Shown here in pieces: positions 22,410-34,600 of a DNA stretch of 64,000 nucleotides. A model generated the notes under the pieces. That model did no database searches. It was not told the DNA's origin and was given only the letters and a program-made list of their open reading frames with translations. The translations under genes were made by a program, and so were the position numbers. Origin of the DNA: Avena insularis. Its lineage: Eukaryota > Streptophyta > Magnoliopsida > Poales > Poaceae. The stretch's first letter is position 1. Each line of letters starts with the position of its first letter. The stretch spans positions 744,001 to 808,000 of the forward strand of contig JAJUPC010000035.1 in NCBI GenBank assembly GCA_023614405.1. Direction: 5' to 3'.

Positions 22410-25400
22410 TGTCAACACCCGGATTTTTAATCACAGATGCCTATTATGCCATACATCGCAATCCCAGGATTACCATTTTTGCGAGACATAACAGATTTGG
22501 ATATCACAGTACATCATCCATTACAAACCATACATAAGGTCTTACACAAATAAGGATCTCATGATCCAGTTCTTAATACAATTCAAGCAGCGGAATAACG
22601 TAAAGATAACGATAGCATAGGCGAAGCTCCATCTTCATGGTCACAGGCAATGCTGACGATGGGAGATGATCCTAGTTGTCGTAACCCTCCTGCGGTCCGT
22701 CATCCTGATACTCCTCTTCATAGTCTGGCCACAGAAATTGCTAGGGACAAAGCCATGAGTACTCTTTAAGTACTCGCAAACTAATACTAACAAGTTAAGG
22801 GGTTTTTTTTAGTGGGATACTAAGCTCTAGGGTTGTTTTGCAAAAAGCCAAATTTACTCTACTAAGTTCAAAAGCAAACAAAGCTAGTTGAAAATTTTAT
22901 AAAACCTAAGTGGGAATTTGAATTTCATATCACAACTCTGTTATGGTCGAGTCAAGTCATGAATCATTTCACAAGTCCTTTTGAAAACATCTGACAATAG
23001 AACAGTATGGCCGCTCCAACTGTCCATAACCACGGATGCGGCTATTCAAATAGTTTGACACTCTACAGAGATTGTACACTTTCACCACAACATTCGATAA
23101 TCCGTCAGGAACAATCCTGAATTCACCATACTCAGTATGCGGATAATCAATCCTAACCTTTCAATTATACGCCCTAGTATAGGCACCTCTCCTGTGAGTT
23201 TGGCCTCCCAACCATGACCAACTGTCACCTTGGGTACTGCACAGGTGGACAATCTTCACAAGGTAGCCTCTGCTCAGACCTTGGCCGCAAGGGAACCCAT
23301 ACTAAGGTATATAAATTTCCAGTCAAGCCCTACCCAATTTTTGGGTATTGTGGTTGTACGGTAAAATTGGAATGGTATCGCATCCAGACAACCATCAGTT
23401 TTATAAAGGGCTAAGGCTCATGCCTTAACATTTTCATCATCCAAATCATTTGGTGTTCGGAAACACATGTCAAAATATCTCAGTAGAATGACTCATCATT
23501 CTAAGGTTTTCATAACCATTTTCACCAAGTATTCCCATCTAAAGTTGATCAATTTTTATGCTTAGCACTAGCATCTATAAGTGTGGGTAAATACTAATGA
23601 TGAGTAATAAACAGGTGGGAGTTAGAAAGTTGAATCTCATGCCTTAGGATGACATCAGATTATCTAACTTAGGCCAATTTTTATGCTCTTTATGCTACCT
23701 TCCAATATCCTTCTAATATCTACAAATCACTAAGTAAACTCTAAGAGAAAGCTTTGGTGAAGAATTAAAATACTTAAGCTTGCAAGTAAAACTAGGATTG
23801 GGTATCAAGTGGTGTAAGCTTGCTAAGATAGTGGTATAAGCTCTCTAAGTCAACTTGTATAGTGAGGCTTGCTAGGATATTAGTATAAGCTTGCCTTGTG
23901 CAGAGCAGTGGTTGAAGTTCTCCTCGGCTTCTTCCTCGTAGTATCCTCCTTCCTCCTCGTATCCTTGGTCGGTACTAGCGTCTATAAATAAATACAAGGT
24001 ACAAAATCACCAAACAATGCTTAACTATTTCTAATCATCACACAAAGGTTCATACTAGATGATCTAGCATCATCACTAATATTACAAGATTAAAGCACTT
24101 GTCTCATTTATTTTATTTGAGAAAAGTAATTTCTACTCATTGAAAAACTACTTAAGATTTAATATTCTCCAACTCAAACATGGGATCATGTTGACACATG
24201 TCATCACCACATATTTTAGTACATGGGAATGTGATTTAAAGTGGTGTCACAATTTAATAAGGTTTAATCTTTTTATTTTATTTAATTAAAATGACTAGAA
24301 ATGCCTATGTGGCATTCTTTTATTACTTGATCATTATTTATGTAAGTAAACCTATATATTTTTTATATATTCTGAAAGGTATAGTTAAATGTGATTTTTG
24401 AGAGTTGTAATCAACTCAAAAGCTTTTGTGGTTGAATTTTGAAAAATGTTTGAATGCAGAAAAGCTTCTGCCTTGTTATTTTTTACCATGGGTGATCTAC
24501 AAATCCAATTGGTTTGAATCCAACGGGCTTGTATTAAGCATTCCAGTACCTTTCTAACAAAATTGGTTTCATGCATTTTGGTTTAGTGAATCGAGCTGGG
24601 TTGATTTTTGAATCTAGGTATAGAACTGGGTTTGAAATTAAATGAATAAAACTAAATTTGAATTGTTGGGTCATGCGGGATGCTTAACTGGGCCGGCCCA
24701 CTACGCACAGCGCACGCGCGGGCGGTTTAAGTGGCTGTCCCCACGCGTCAGTGAGATAGTGCGGGGCGAAGCGGTACGGGGTGATCTAGGCCGCACGATC
24801 TAACTCTAATCGAACGGCTCTAGTTCATCGTCCACGTCGGGTAGCGCCAGCGAGACAGAACCCTAGCGCTGCAGGTGGGGTTCGTGGGAGGCTCACCGGG
24901 GCTCAGGCGATGGTCGGCGACGGGGCGAATGACAAAGTCAACAACAGCGATCCTCCTGGTACCGACATCTTCTCCTGGGGCGGCTCCAATCGACGGCGCC
25001 TCTCCTCCTCTGCAGCGGCGAACTCCGGTGAAATTCCGGCCACCTAGTGCTCTCCTTGCTCCGAGAGTGAATGGGTGTGATCAGTGAGAGGTGGGGAGTG
25101 AACTGGTGTGAAGAAAACGAGCGGGGGAGGCCTCCTTTTATAGTGCGACGAGGGGATCGAAGGTTGCGGGCTGAGCTCGTCGTGGTCGATGGCACAGATG
25201 GCTAATGGCATGGGCGACGATAGGGGGTGGTGTTGTCCTCCCTGGCGAAGCTCAACGGCGTGGTGGCGAGGCATGGGGCGATGCTGATCGGTCGTAAAGC
25301 ATCGATGCACTAGGGGGTCCGATGGCGATTTTAATGGCGCACAGCGTGCATGGTCCGCGCTGCGGTGAACGGGAATGTCTACGGGGTTGCTGGGGCGGTG

Positions 25401-26335
25401 GTGATCACGTCTATAAGCGGCAAGGGCGGCACGCGGTCTATGGGCGCTGGTCGAGTGTGGCGCACTGGCGCGCTCTCGGCTCGCACGCAGAGGGACTTGG
25501 CATGCCCGGGTAGTGTGGTCCAGGGGCTGGCAGTGCTCGAGGCTGTGGCGACATTGGGGTTGGCCAATGGGCTCGGCATGGTCACCATTAATGGCTATGC
25601 CAAGCTCACAGTGGTGCTAAGGCTTGTTAATTGGTCTAGATCATCTACTGAGAGTGTAGTGAGAGCTAGAGAGGGAACAAGGTTGGCCAAAATCACTGCT
25701 CACTATAGTGTTTGTTGTTTGTTTGTTTGATGCCAACAAGGTGTTTGATGAAATGGCCGCAAGAGATTCATATTTGAATTTTGGATTCAAACTCGGTGGG
25801 TTTTCTAGGCACATACTAGGGAGTCTCTGGTTAGTTGGATTAGTCAAGGGGCACTGGTTTGGTTGGGTTTTGAAAATGTGTGATCTTCACATATGATTAA
25901 GATTCAATTATTACTTGTGATTTGAATGAGGTTGCCAAATGTTTCTGCAAGTTTGACATGTAGGCTTTGCTTCCCTTTTACTTGGTCTAGCAAGGGGTGA
26001 AAAGAATTGGAAAAGTTTATGTTTGAAATCTTGTACTAGAAACACTCAAAGTGAGCTAGTGAGCAAGATTGGCAAAAATGACCATTTGCTTTATTTGATT
26101 TGTTTTTGATTTTCTCTTTATTTGTTTCTGCATGGAATTGTTTTAGATGATGTTATTTTCATCTTTAAGCCATTTCTTGCTATTGAGGCTAATCACACCA
26201 GTTCATTCATGCATTTATCAAATCATCACATACACACATGCATTCATATGATTTTAATTAATCGAAGTTTTTGTTAACCCTAATTTTTGTGATTAGAGTT
26301 TGATGATCATTGTTTTATATTTTTGGGATGTTACA
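22410..26335 (-). repeat. 5' LTR of the Tekay-type element
   Basis: It is 3,926 bp, paired with 12605-16602, with the same TG...CA ends. Many scattered substitutions and one ~80-bp length difference separate the two LTRs, so the insertion is not very recent. ORFs at 24875-25896 are LTR sequence. Confidence 0.95.
25134..25142 (-). promoter_or_regulatory. TATA box in the 5' LTR (element promoter)
   Basis: This is TATAAAAGG on the minus strand, in the LTR that would drive the genomic transcript. It is conserved with 15327-15335. Confidence 0.6.
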
Positions 26336-27302
26336 GTAGGTTGCGGTAACTCGAACCCACGTATCCAGAGCTGTAGAATTTTGGTAGGTTAGTACGGTGC
26401 GTGTCGGGTTTGGGGAGCTACTTCCCAAACGGTTCCTTCTTGGACTTCTCCCTATCATCACCCAATATGAGAGTGGTGGTACGAGCTGGGCTGGCCAAGT
26501 CACATGGGTAAAGTGTACTAACCCCTGCAGGGTGTATAATCTAATCAATTAGCCGTGTCCCCGGTTATGGACGTCCGAGTTGCTTGATATTGAGTTCATG
26601 ACATGTTTCTTGCTCATTCTAACTTCCTAATTGCTTTAATGTTGATGGGTTAATTTAATTGGGATCTTTTCAAAGAAAATCAAAACTGTTTATGAAAGTA
26701 GGACAAAGATATTTGAAAATGCAAGCTAGCCACAGCTCCACTTGCCAAATAGGCATCTAGATGCTAGGATTATTGTCTCCTTACTTAGCTCTACTTGCCA
26801 TTCATTCCATGTATTGACCCTTCGGGGCTGCTACATTTATGTTGCAGGTTATTCCGATTATGAGTGATCGACTAGGTTGTGATACTCCACTCAACATTTG
26901 TTCGCCTGTGGCACAATTGAAGATGGAGCCTATCAATTGTTTATGCTTCCGTATGCTAATTGATATTGAGCTAGCCTCGAGCTAAGCATTATGTAATAAT
27001 TGCAAATTCTGGATCAATTCGTTATTTATGATGCACTATTAAATTCTTTGGTATTCATCTGTACTGTGTTCCAGTGAACCGATCCAGGGATTGGCACTAT
27101 ACACATAAACTCAGCCTTATCAGGCAAGGGTGTTACAATAATTGTACTACATGTTCCAGGGAAGCACAATATTCAAGTCACAAAACCCCAAATGTGTCTT
27201 GGAAGATTGAGAGTGGTCCCTACTTGGAGGCTACTTGCGGGCAGACACGATAATATTTCCACATTTAGAATCTCAAAAATAAAACCAAATGCATGTCAGG
27301 AT

Positions 27303-28220
27303 TTCCTACCTCGTTGAGCCGGGGAACAGTGCCAAATGGGTCCTGTGACGCCGCCGCCATCTTGCTAGTTTCAGGATCCACGATCGTCCTAGAATATGAG
27401 GCAAAGTAAGAAGAAGAAGAAGACTATACTGGGAGGAGCCCTGGCCTGCTGCAACATTCAGCACCGCCACCGCCATCATGCTACTTTCAGGGTCCACAGC
27501 CGCCTTGGAATATGTAGCATAGTACCGGAAGTAGCCCTGGCCTGCTGCAACATGCAGCGATGCCGCCATCGTGCTGCTTTCAGGGTCCATGGCCGCCCTG
27601 GAATATGTAGCATAGTAATAAGAAGAAGAATAAGAAGTAAACATAGAAGAAGAAGAAGAAGAAAAAGACTTTATTGGGAGGAGCCCTGGCCTGCTGCAAA
27701 ATGCAGCACCGCCGCCGCCATCGTGCTGCTTTCAGGGTCCACGACCGCCCTGGAATATGTAGCATAGTAATAAGAAGAAGAATAAGAAGTAGACATAGAA
27801 GAAGAATAAGACTGTACTGGGAGGAGCCCTGGCCTGCGGCAACATGCTGCACCACCGCCATCGTGCTGCTAGTAATAATAATAAGAATAAGACTATACCG
27901 AGAGGATCCCTTGCCTGCTACAACATGCAGAGCCACCACAGCCATCGTGTTGATTTCAGGGTCCATGGCCGCCCTAGAATATGTAGCATCGTAATAATAA
28001 TAAGTAGACATAGAAGAAGAAGAAAACAGAGAAGAAGCAGATACCGGGAGCGGCAGGAGCCCCAGTCTGGTGGAACATTCAGCACCATTGCTAGGAGAGA
28101 TTGGGTCTCTGTGCGAGGGGGACTGAGCAGCTGGTTGAGCAGTAAGTCCAAGGCGGAGATTTTTCTCCATTCTCGCCATGCGATCTACCTCTAGCTCTTC
28201 TCCGGGGAGCCATGGATAAT
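27303..28220 (-). pseudogene. Probable first exon of the coiled-coil gene, expanded by a minisatellite
   Basis: On the minus strand MAAASQDPFGTVPRLNE (27360-27310) ends at a donor GAG|GTAGG whose phase fits the exon at 9902. Upstream the strand encodes repeated variants of ATYSRAAMDPESSTMA...LHVAAGQG in shifting frames, then an N-terminal section beginning MAPRRRARGRSHGENGEKS (ATG near 28214) or MARMEKNLRLGL (28179). Each ORF is broken where repeat units change length, so the exon cannot be read through as it stands. The remaining 27138-27302 is presumed intron. Joining it to the 9393-9902 exon is inference from phase and orientation. Confidence 0.5.
27366..27995. repeat. Minisatellite, units about 95-150 bp, with GAA/AAG runs
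   Basis: Units are marked by 'tttcagggtccaYggccgcc' followed by ctRgaatatgtagcatagta, near 27366, 27480, 27574, 27724 and 27945. A partial unit lies near 27860. Between them are purine (agaagaagaa) tracts of variable length and 'gccctggcctgctgcaacatg'. Length variation lies mainly in the purine tracts and shifts the reading frame of the surrounding exon. Confidence 0.85.
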
Positions 28221-28970
28221 GCAGTTGGAGGAAGGTGTGGGCAGGAGGAAGAAGAAAGTGATGTGTGTGGGAGAATTGTCAAAGAGTCTAGCCCGTGGGA
28301 CAGTCTTATACAAGACCACAGTTTACTCCGGTGCTATCTCAACCTACATCCACCATTCATTTGTTAATCTATGGCCTATGGCACTTCCTTCTCAAAGAAG
28401 CGTGACTGGCAGAACCAGGGAATAAAACCCCCAAGTCCACACGATGGGACTCGATTGGACTGGCTTTAATGAGATGGACGGTTTAGCGGGGTTTCGACGC
28501 ACGCTGCCTAGTATCCTATGGATAGGGTGGGACAAGAGGGAGGAAGTAATTACGGGATGCACGTCCAGCGTGCATGCATGCTCAAGGGGTTGTCACGACA
28601 CGCGCAACTACTGCATGGACAGAACATGATGGAACGTTCAACTCCATGTCGACAGGCATGCACTGGACACTTCCCGATGTCGCCACATGGTGCATTTTGT
28701 GGTTTTTTACGTGACAACACTCCCAGTATTTAGATATTTTATGATGTAGCAAAAATTTTACGTGAATAGACTATGAGATGCTCCTGGCGCCCCTAATAGG
28801 ATCGGCACCCAACTCTGCGTACCCGCCATCACGCATTTCTGAACAACTTCCTCGCACAGCATGGAACCGTGTCGTGGCAGTGGCAGATCCTTGCCGGTGG
28901 CTAACCGTCCTGTGTTACTTGCTCGTCGCAGCATCGTTCATGCTCGCCGACACCCATCTGAGGCACCACG
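28221..28970. other. Intergenic; no gene supported
   Basis: Short ORFs (28219-28425, 28444-28629, 28778-29038) have no recognisable domain and no consistent coding signal. Nothing repetitive stands out. Confidence 0.4.
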
Positions 28971-28984
28971 ACGTGTCCAGCTGC

Positions 28985-29340
28985 GCCTGGATCCATCGAC
29001 ATAGGCGCTCGAGGACACTGCAACATCGAAGCTTGTAGTACCCGCCACACCCGAGAAGCGCGTTGCACCGACAGAGACAGAGGAGCACCTAGGAGAAGCC
29101 AAGATGGAGGAGTGCCGGAGGAATAGAGGAGCCATCGACGAGGACAACTCCGACTAGGGCAATGAGGAGGCGTTCATGGAACAGTTGGAGTCAGAAGCGG
29201 AGGAGAGTGACGTCGAACCATGGGACTATGAGGAGGAGGACTCCGAAGAGGAGAGGGCACATAAATACGAGGAGGGAGTTTCCGACGAGTCATCGAAGGA
29301 CACCGCCGCCACCACCGACAAGGATGACGACGATGAGTAA
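28985..29340 (+). pseudogene. Acidic C-terminal tail of an unknown protein, two in-frame stops
   Basis: A plus-strand frame runs RLDPST-stop-ALEDTATSKLVVPATPEK..., then KMEECRRNRGAIDEDNSD-stop, then EEAFMEQLESEAEESDVEPW and a strongly acidic end (YEEEDSEEERAHKYEEG; last residues DKDDDDE-stop at 29340). Continuity of acidic composition across the two nonsense codons suggests a decayed exon. I do not recognise the family. Confidence 0.35.
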
Positions 29341-29603
29341 TCTTTTGTTGTTAGTATTTTTATTACATATTTAACTCCCACGTCATGCATTTTAATTGTT
29401 GTAACTACCATGTCGTGTGTAATAATACTGGCATGTTGCTACTATAACAATTTCGTGTGGGCGTTGTATCAAAGAGGATCAACGGTTGGCTGGCATGATC
29501 CGCGTGAAAACTGTCTGACCAATCATGGTGTGCTGGTTTCTGCGTGAGCTATAGTAAGGGCTTTTCTGAGTTTTCATGAATAGCATAGAGGGAAAGTCTG
29601 ATT

Positions 29604-31642
29604 AAACATGGCTTACAACCCTAGATCCCCCTCGTTGCCAAGAACATGGAACCACTCCATGGATTGAGCCCAAACCCGGCACCTAGCTCCCTCTCAGCAT
29701 TGCAAGCGACTTCTCCAACTAGAGATTTCGTGGTGCTTTGGAGAAATCTCGACTTTCCATTTTCTGAACCTGAAAAACCGGTGTTTTCCCAAAGGAGGTG
29801 CAAGATTAGGGCGCGCCCATGGGCCCGAGGCAATTTCCACGCATGCTACACCATGGTGCATGGCCATTCCCGGGAGGTGGGTATTTATCTCCTGGTCTTG
29901 GTTTCTAACTGTATGTACCCTATAAGACACTCTCAATTTTTGGGGGAAAATGGTTTGGGGTGCCCCATGGGGTACCTAGGATGGATGCATGCCTGGGTCC
30001 AAGATTGCACTGACCGTCGTGTTGCAGCGGCCGCCGGCGGGTTTCGCCATTTTTCTTGGGCAGCACCAAACAAAAAATAAAAAAATAAAAAAACATGAAA
30101 ATGGCTCCTGGAGCCCTTGCATGTGACCCACTACCCTAATAAAATCATAGGCAGGGCATACCAGGTCATTTGGCACCCAAGGCACCACCAGGATGTCTAT
30201 CGAGTGTGAGTTAAAATGGCTTCCAACCCTAGACCCCCCGCTGCCCAGAACATGGAACCACCCCATGGATTGAGCCCAAACCCAGCACCTAGCTTCCTCT
30301 CGGCATCGCAAGCGACCTCTCCAACTAGAGATATCGTGGTGCTTTGGAGAAATCTCGACTTTCCATTTTCTGAACCCGAAAAACTAGTGTTTTCCCAAAG
30401 GAGGTGCAAGATTAGTTTGCGCCCATGGGCCCGAGGCAATTTCCACGCATGCTACACCTTGGTGCATGGCCTTTCCCGGGAGGTGGGTATTTATCTCGTG
30501 GTGTAGGCATGTACTGTTTTTTTTTCGAGTTACGGCCCAGTAAGTGCGGTTTCTAACTGTATGTACCCTATAAGACACTCTCAATTTTCGGGGAAAAATG
30601 GTTTGGGGTGCCCCATGGGGTACCTAGGCTGGATGCATGCCTAAGTCCAAGAATGCACCGACCCTCCCATTGCCGTCGCCGGCGGCGGGTTTCGCCGTTT
30701 TCTTGGGCAACACCAAAAAAAAAATATAAAAATAAAAAAAACGTGAAAACGGCTCCTGACGCCCTTGCATGTGACTCACTACCCTCATAAAATCATAGGC
30801 AGGGCATACGAGGTCATTTGGCACCCAAGGCACCACCAGGATGTCTACCGAGTGTGAGTTAACATGGCTTCCAACCCTACATCCCCCCGCTGGCTAGAAC
30901 ATGGAACCACTCCATGGATTGAGCCCAAACCCGGCACCTCTCTCCCTCTCGGCATCGAAGCGACTTCTCCAACTAGATATTTTTGTGGTGCTTTGGAGAA
31001 ATCTCGACTTTCCATTTTCTGAACCCGAAAAACTGGCGTTTTCCCAAAGGAGGTGCAATATTAGCGCGCGCCCATGGGCCCGAGGCAATTTCCATGCATT
31101 CTACACCATGGTGCATGGCCATTCCCGGGAGGTGGGTATTTATCTCGTGGTGAAGGCATGTACTGTATTTTTTCCGAGTTACGGCCTGGTAAATGTGGTT
31201 TCTAACTGTATGTACCCTATAAGACACTCTCAGTTTTCGGAGAAAAATGGTTTGGGGTGCCCCATGGGGTACCTAGGCTGGATGCATGCCTGGGTCCAAG
31301 ATTACCTTGGCCAATCGCGTTGCCACATTTTGCCAGGTTTCATGCTTTTCTTGGGTAGCACCTAACAAAATCTAAAAAACCATGAAAACGGCTCCTAGAG
31401 CCCTTACATGTGACCCACTGCCCTCATAAAATTATAGGCAAGGCATACCAGGTCATTTGGCACCCAAGGCACCACCAGGATGTCTATCGAGTGTGAGTTA
31501 ACATGGCTTCCAACCCTAGATCCCCCCTCGCTGCCTAGAACATGGAACCACTCCATGGATTGAGCCCAAACCTGGCCCCTAGGTCCCTCTCGGCCTCACA
31601 AGCGACTTCTCCAACTAGAGATTTCGTGGTGCTTTTGAGAAA
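29604..31642. repeat. Tandem array of a ~0.61-0.65 kb unit (3 full copies and part of a fourth)
   Basis: Copies start at the landmark 'aacatggctt' (or aaaatggctt) at 29604, 30213, 30861 and 31500, giving periods of 609, 648 and 639. Each unit holds, in order, 'aacatggaaccactccatgg', 'cgactttccattttctgaac', 'gcatgctacaccatggtgca', 'ggtttggggtgccccatggg' and 'ggcacccaaggcaccaccag'. Copy four is split at 31642 by a solo LTR and resumes at 35692. ORFs repeated at the same phase (29646, 30216, 30901) are simply the repeat. I do not recognise it as a known cereal satellite. Confidence 0.93.
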
Positions 31643-34600
31643 TGTCACATCCCAAGATTTTCCAAATCTTGTAATGTGAAAAATAAATGAATAAAATAAA
31701 ACTTTGTTGATTTTCAGGGTGAGAAGAAACTTTTGAATCCATTTGGAAACTTTCAAAACCTATTTGGATCAAATAAAATCCTAAAGGGATTTAAAAGATA
31801 AATAAACAATAAACTTAAAAATATTTAAAATTACTATTTTTTTGGATCTTTTAATAAAAGATTTGGTTTTCAAAAGAAAAGGTGGATTTATAAATGAAGA
31901 TTATTTTATAGAGCCAAATTAAACCTTGGCCAATATTTTGAAATAAATTTTTTTGTTTTGATTAAAAGAGTAAAAGTTTATTTAAACAAAATAATGAGGA
32001 TTTATTAATATCCAATTTTATTAAAAATAAAGGCTTTTCCCATTTTAAATAAACACTAAAACTTATTAAATTATTTTAAATAAGTTTTCCAAGTATTTTA
32101 TATTGTCAATTAAAACCTATTGAAGTGTTTTGATTTTATTTTAGATTTCAAAAATAAAGATTTTAATAAAACAAATCCTAATTGATTTAATAACTAAGGT
32201 CCATTTTATTTGATTATTAATGGACCCTAATATAAAAAAATGTTATTTTATTTTAAACAAGTTCTCCAAGTATCTTTTATTTTCAAATAAAACCTACTGA
32301 TTTGGTTTTGATAATATTTAATTTTCAAATGGAGATTTTATTAAATAAATCAAAACCTATTTGAATTAATAATTAAGGTCTATTTTATTTAATTATTAAA
32401 TAGATCCTAAAAAGAATAAAAATATTATTTTATTTTGGGACTTTGGTTTGTGTTGATTAAACAGAACCAAAACTCAATACAAGTTTGGTGAAAGTTTGAT
32501 TTGTTTTGGTTGTTTGAATTGTTGTTTGAAATTCAAAACAGAAAACAGAATAGAAAAATATAAAACAATCAGACAGAAAAAAATATGAAAACGGACTGAC
32601 CCAACTCACCAGGCCGAGCAGCCCATTCCAGCCCAACTCCTTTTTCCCACCTTGTAGCGTTTTCACGAAGCAGAACCCACGATCATTAAGTAGGCCCCCA
32701 CCAAACCCCTCTCTATCTCGCTGACACTAGGCCCCACCGCGACGTCCCCTTCTTCCCCACCATGATTCACGCTCTCCCCGCCCGGCGAATAAAGTCCGAA
32801 TAAAGTCGTGTACGCGTTAACCACGCAATTAATCGGCCCTTGACCACGCACGTTAAAGCGTCTGCCCCTCCTCTCCACTTACCCTCAGTCGCCCCACCTC
32901 AACACGCCCCCAGGCCGCCCAATTCCTCTCCACACCACCCTCTGCTCCGACGAGCCACCGTGCAAATTCCGGTGAGCACGAACTGCCCCTTGCCCCCCGA
33001 GCACGCAGGCAAGTTCACCAGACTCTGGTGCACCGCTCTCTAGCCTCAGCTCGCCCGCGAGTGACCTGCAACCTCGCCTCCGTCTTCGTCTGAGCGCCAC
33101 CGAAGAACCCCACAACTCCGGCGAGTCTTCCTGGTAAGCTCGGACCGCCCCGATGCCATTAAGTGATGCTCACATGCTCCTTAGTACCATGCGCGTCTAA
33201 CGCACCCTCTACTTTGCTTCGGCATGCCCTGTAGCCTCCCCCACAACGACGACCAGAGCACGCCCGACGCCGTGTGGACTCCGGTGAGCAATCCACGTCG
33301 GACCAGAGCGCCCCTTGACTCCTCGAGAACACCTTGAGCTTCCCCAGGCTTCTGCGAACACGGTGAGCATCTCCCCAGCCACTCTAGCTTCCTGTATCGC
33401 CGGCACCGCCACCATCTGGGCAGCTCAGCCAGCCACCGCCCTTGCCGCTCGTTTTAGGTCAAGCTCGCAGTAGCCGTCTGATCTCGATCTAGTGGATAGG
33501 ATAGAACCACTTAAAGCGAAGGGGTAAGCAATCTGATCCGTGCGATTTAATTATATCCAACGCGCCAGAGCAGTCGATCCAACTGAAACGGCATGGACGA
33601 ATCAGAAACAGCCACGTGGCTCAGGCTTCGATTTAAAACAGATTTGAATCTATTAGGTTTATGATTTTGTAAATTGCATAACTTTAGTTCTACACGTCCA
33701 ATTTTTGCAAACTTTATATCAATGGAATCAGTGGAACAAGACCTAGCCAACCATGCCATTTATTTAGTAAAAAGCTTCTGGAAAAATGTTTGTTTTTGCA
33801 GAAACATTTGTATGCTTGTTTAGATTATAAAAATTGTTCAAAAATGATTTCGGGGATAAAAGCTTTTGCAAATGGTGTATTTTGAACCTACTGACCATAG
33901 GAATCACTTTCTGGTTTCAAAAATGTATTTGGTGAAATAAAAGAATGATTCTTTGATTTAAAACCATTTCTAGTCAAATAAAAATATAGTTTATTTATTA
34001 AAATGGTTTTGGAAGAAAACTTTGGGGAAATGTTTTGTTTTAAACTCTCTGACCGTAAACAACAAGTTTTATGGTTTGAAAACATATTTTTTGAACCCTA
34101 TAGATGAATGCCTTAGTAAAAACATTTCTACACCACATAAAATGATACCTTGTTTTGAAAATGGTTTATGAAGTGAAACCTTTTGCAAATGACTTAGCCA
34201 CTTTACAAAGTGACCATTAGGTGCTTTCAAATGTTTAGGACCCATTAGGAACCACTTTTTCAAATAAAACAAAGCTTGGCATGCTTGCATGCATTACTTT
34301 GACTTTATGATTTTATGTGATGTTTTGCTTGAATGGTAGATTGAAATGTTGTTTGCTTGATTGAATTGTAGTGACTTGAAGTGTGTGAACATTGCAAAGA
34401 TCAAGGAGTGAACTTATACCCTCTACCAAAAAGGCAAGTGATGCTTCATACTTTTGTCCCATTACTTTCACTATGCATTAGTGATTTCTGTAAGTAAAAC
34501 TTGCATGGAATTTTGCTAAGTATAAACCATGCTATGGGAAATCCTAGTAGATGAAACCTTAGTAAAATTTCCTAAGTTAAGATTCCTACTACTATCATGC

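Larger units (their letters stand above)
12605..26335 (-). mobile_element. Complete Gypsy retrotransposon, chromovirus/Tekay type
   Basis: This is a 13.7-kb element in minus orientation with LTRs 12605-16602 and 22410-26335 and perfect target duplications GTAGG (12600-12604 and 26336-26340). In element order it has the 5' LTR (right), an initiator-Met PBS, an extra coiled-coil ORF, gag with CCHC, PR, RT, RNase H, INT, a chromodomain, the PPT and the 3' LTR. Domain order plus the C-terminal chromodomain and very long LTRs fit the Tekay/Del clade. Several stops and frameshifts make it non-autonomous now. It inserted into the family A solo LTR, so it is younger than that LTR. Confidence 0.95.
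9942..27137 (+). mobile_element. Solo LTR, family A, split by a nested element
   Basis: The sequence starts TGTCACATCCCAAG and ends GGGTGTTACA. It is flanked by perfect 5-bp target duplications ATAAT at 9937-9941 and 27138-27142. Without the nested insertion (12605-26335 plus one GTAGG) the LTR is about 3.46 kb. A TATAAAT at about 10726 followed by AAACCCTAG supports plus-strand transcription. No internal region or second LTR is present, so it is a solo LTR from LTR-LTR recombination. ORFs at 10356-11216 lie in its GC-rich centre and are not genes. Confidence 0.92.

Noticed and set aside
29646..31365. ORFs of 96-154 residues beginning MEPLHGLSPNPAP or similar
   Set aside because: They repeat with the ~0.63-kb tandem unit and end at different points; best explained as repeat sequence.
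32457..33415. Short ORFs in another GC-rich stretch
   Set aside because: They lie inside the solo LTR 31643-35686, with the same composition pattern as the other family A LTR.
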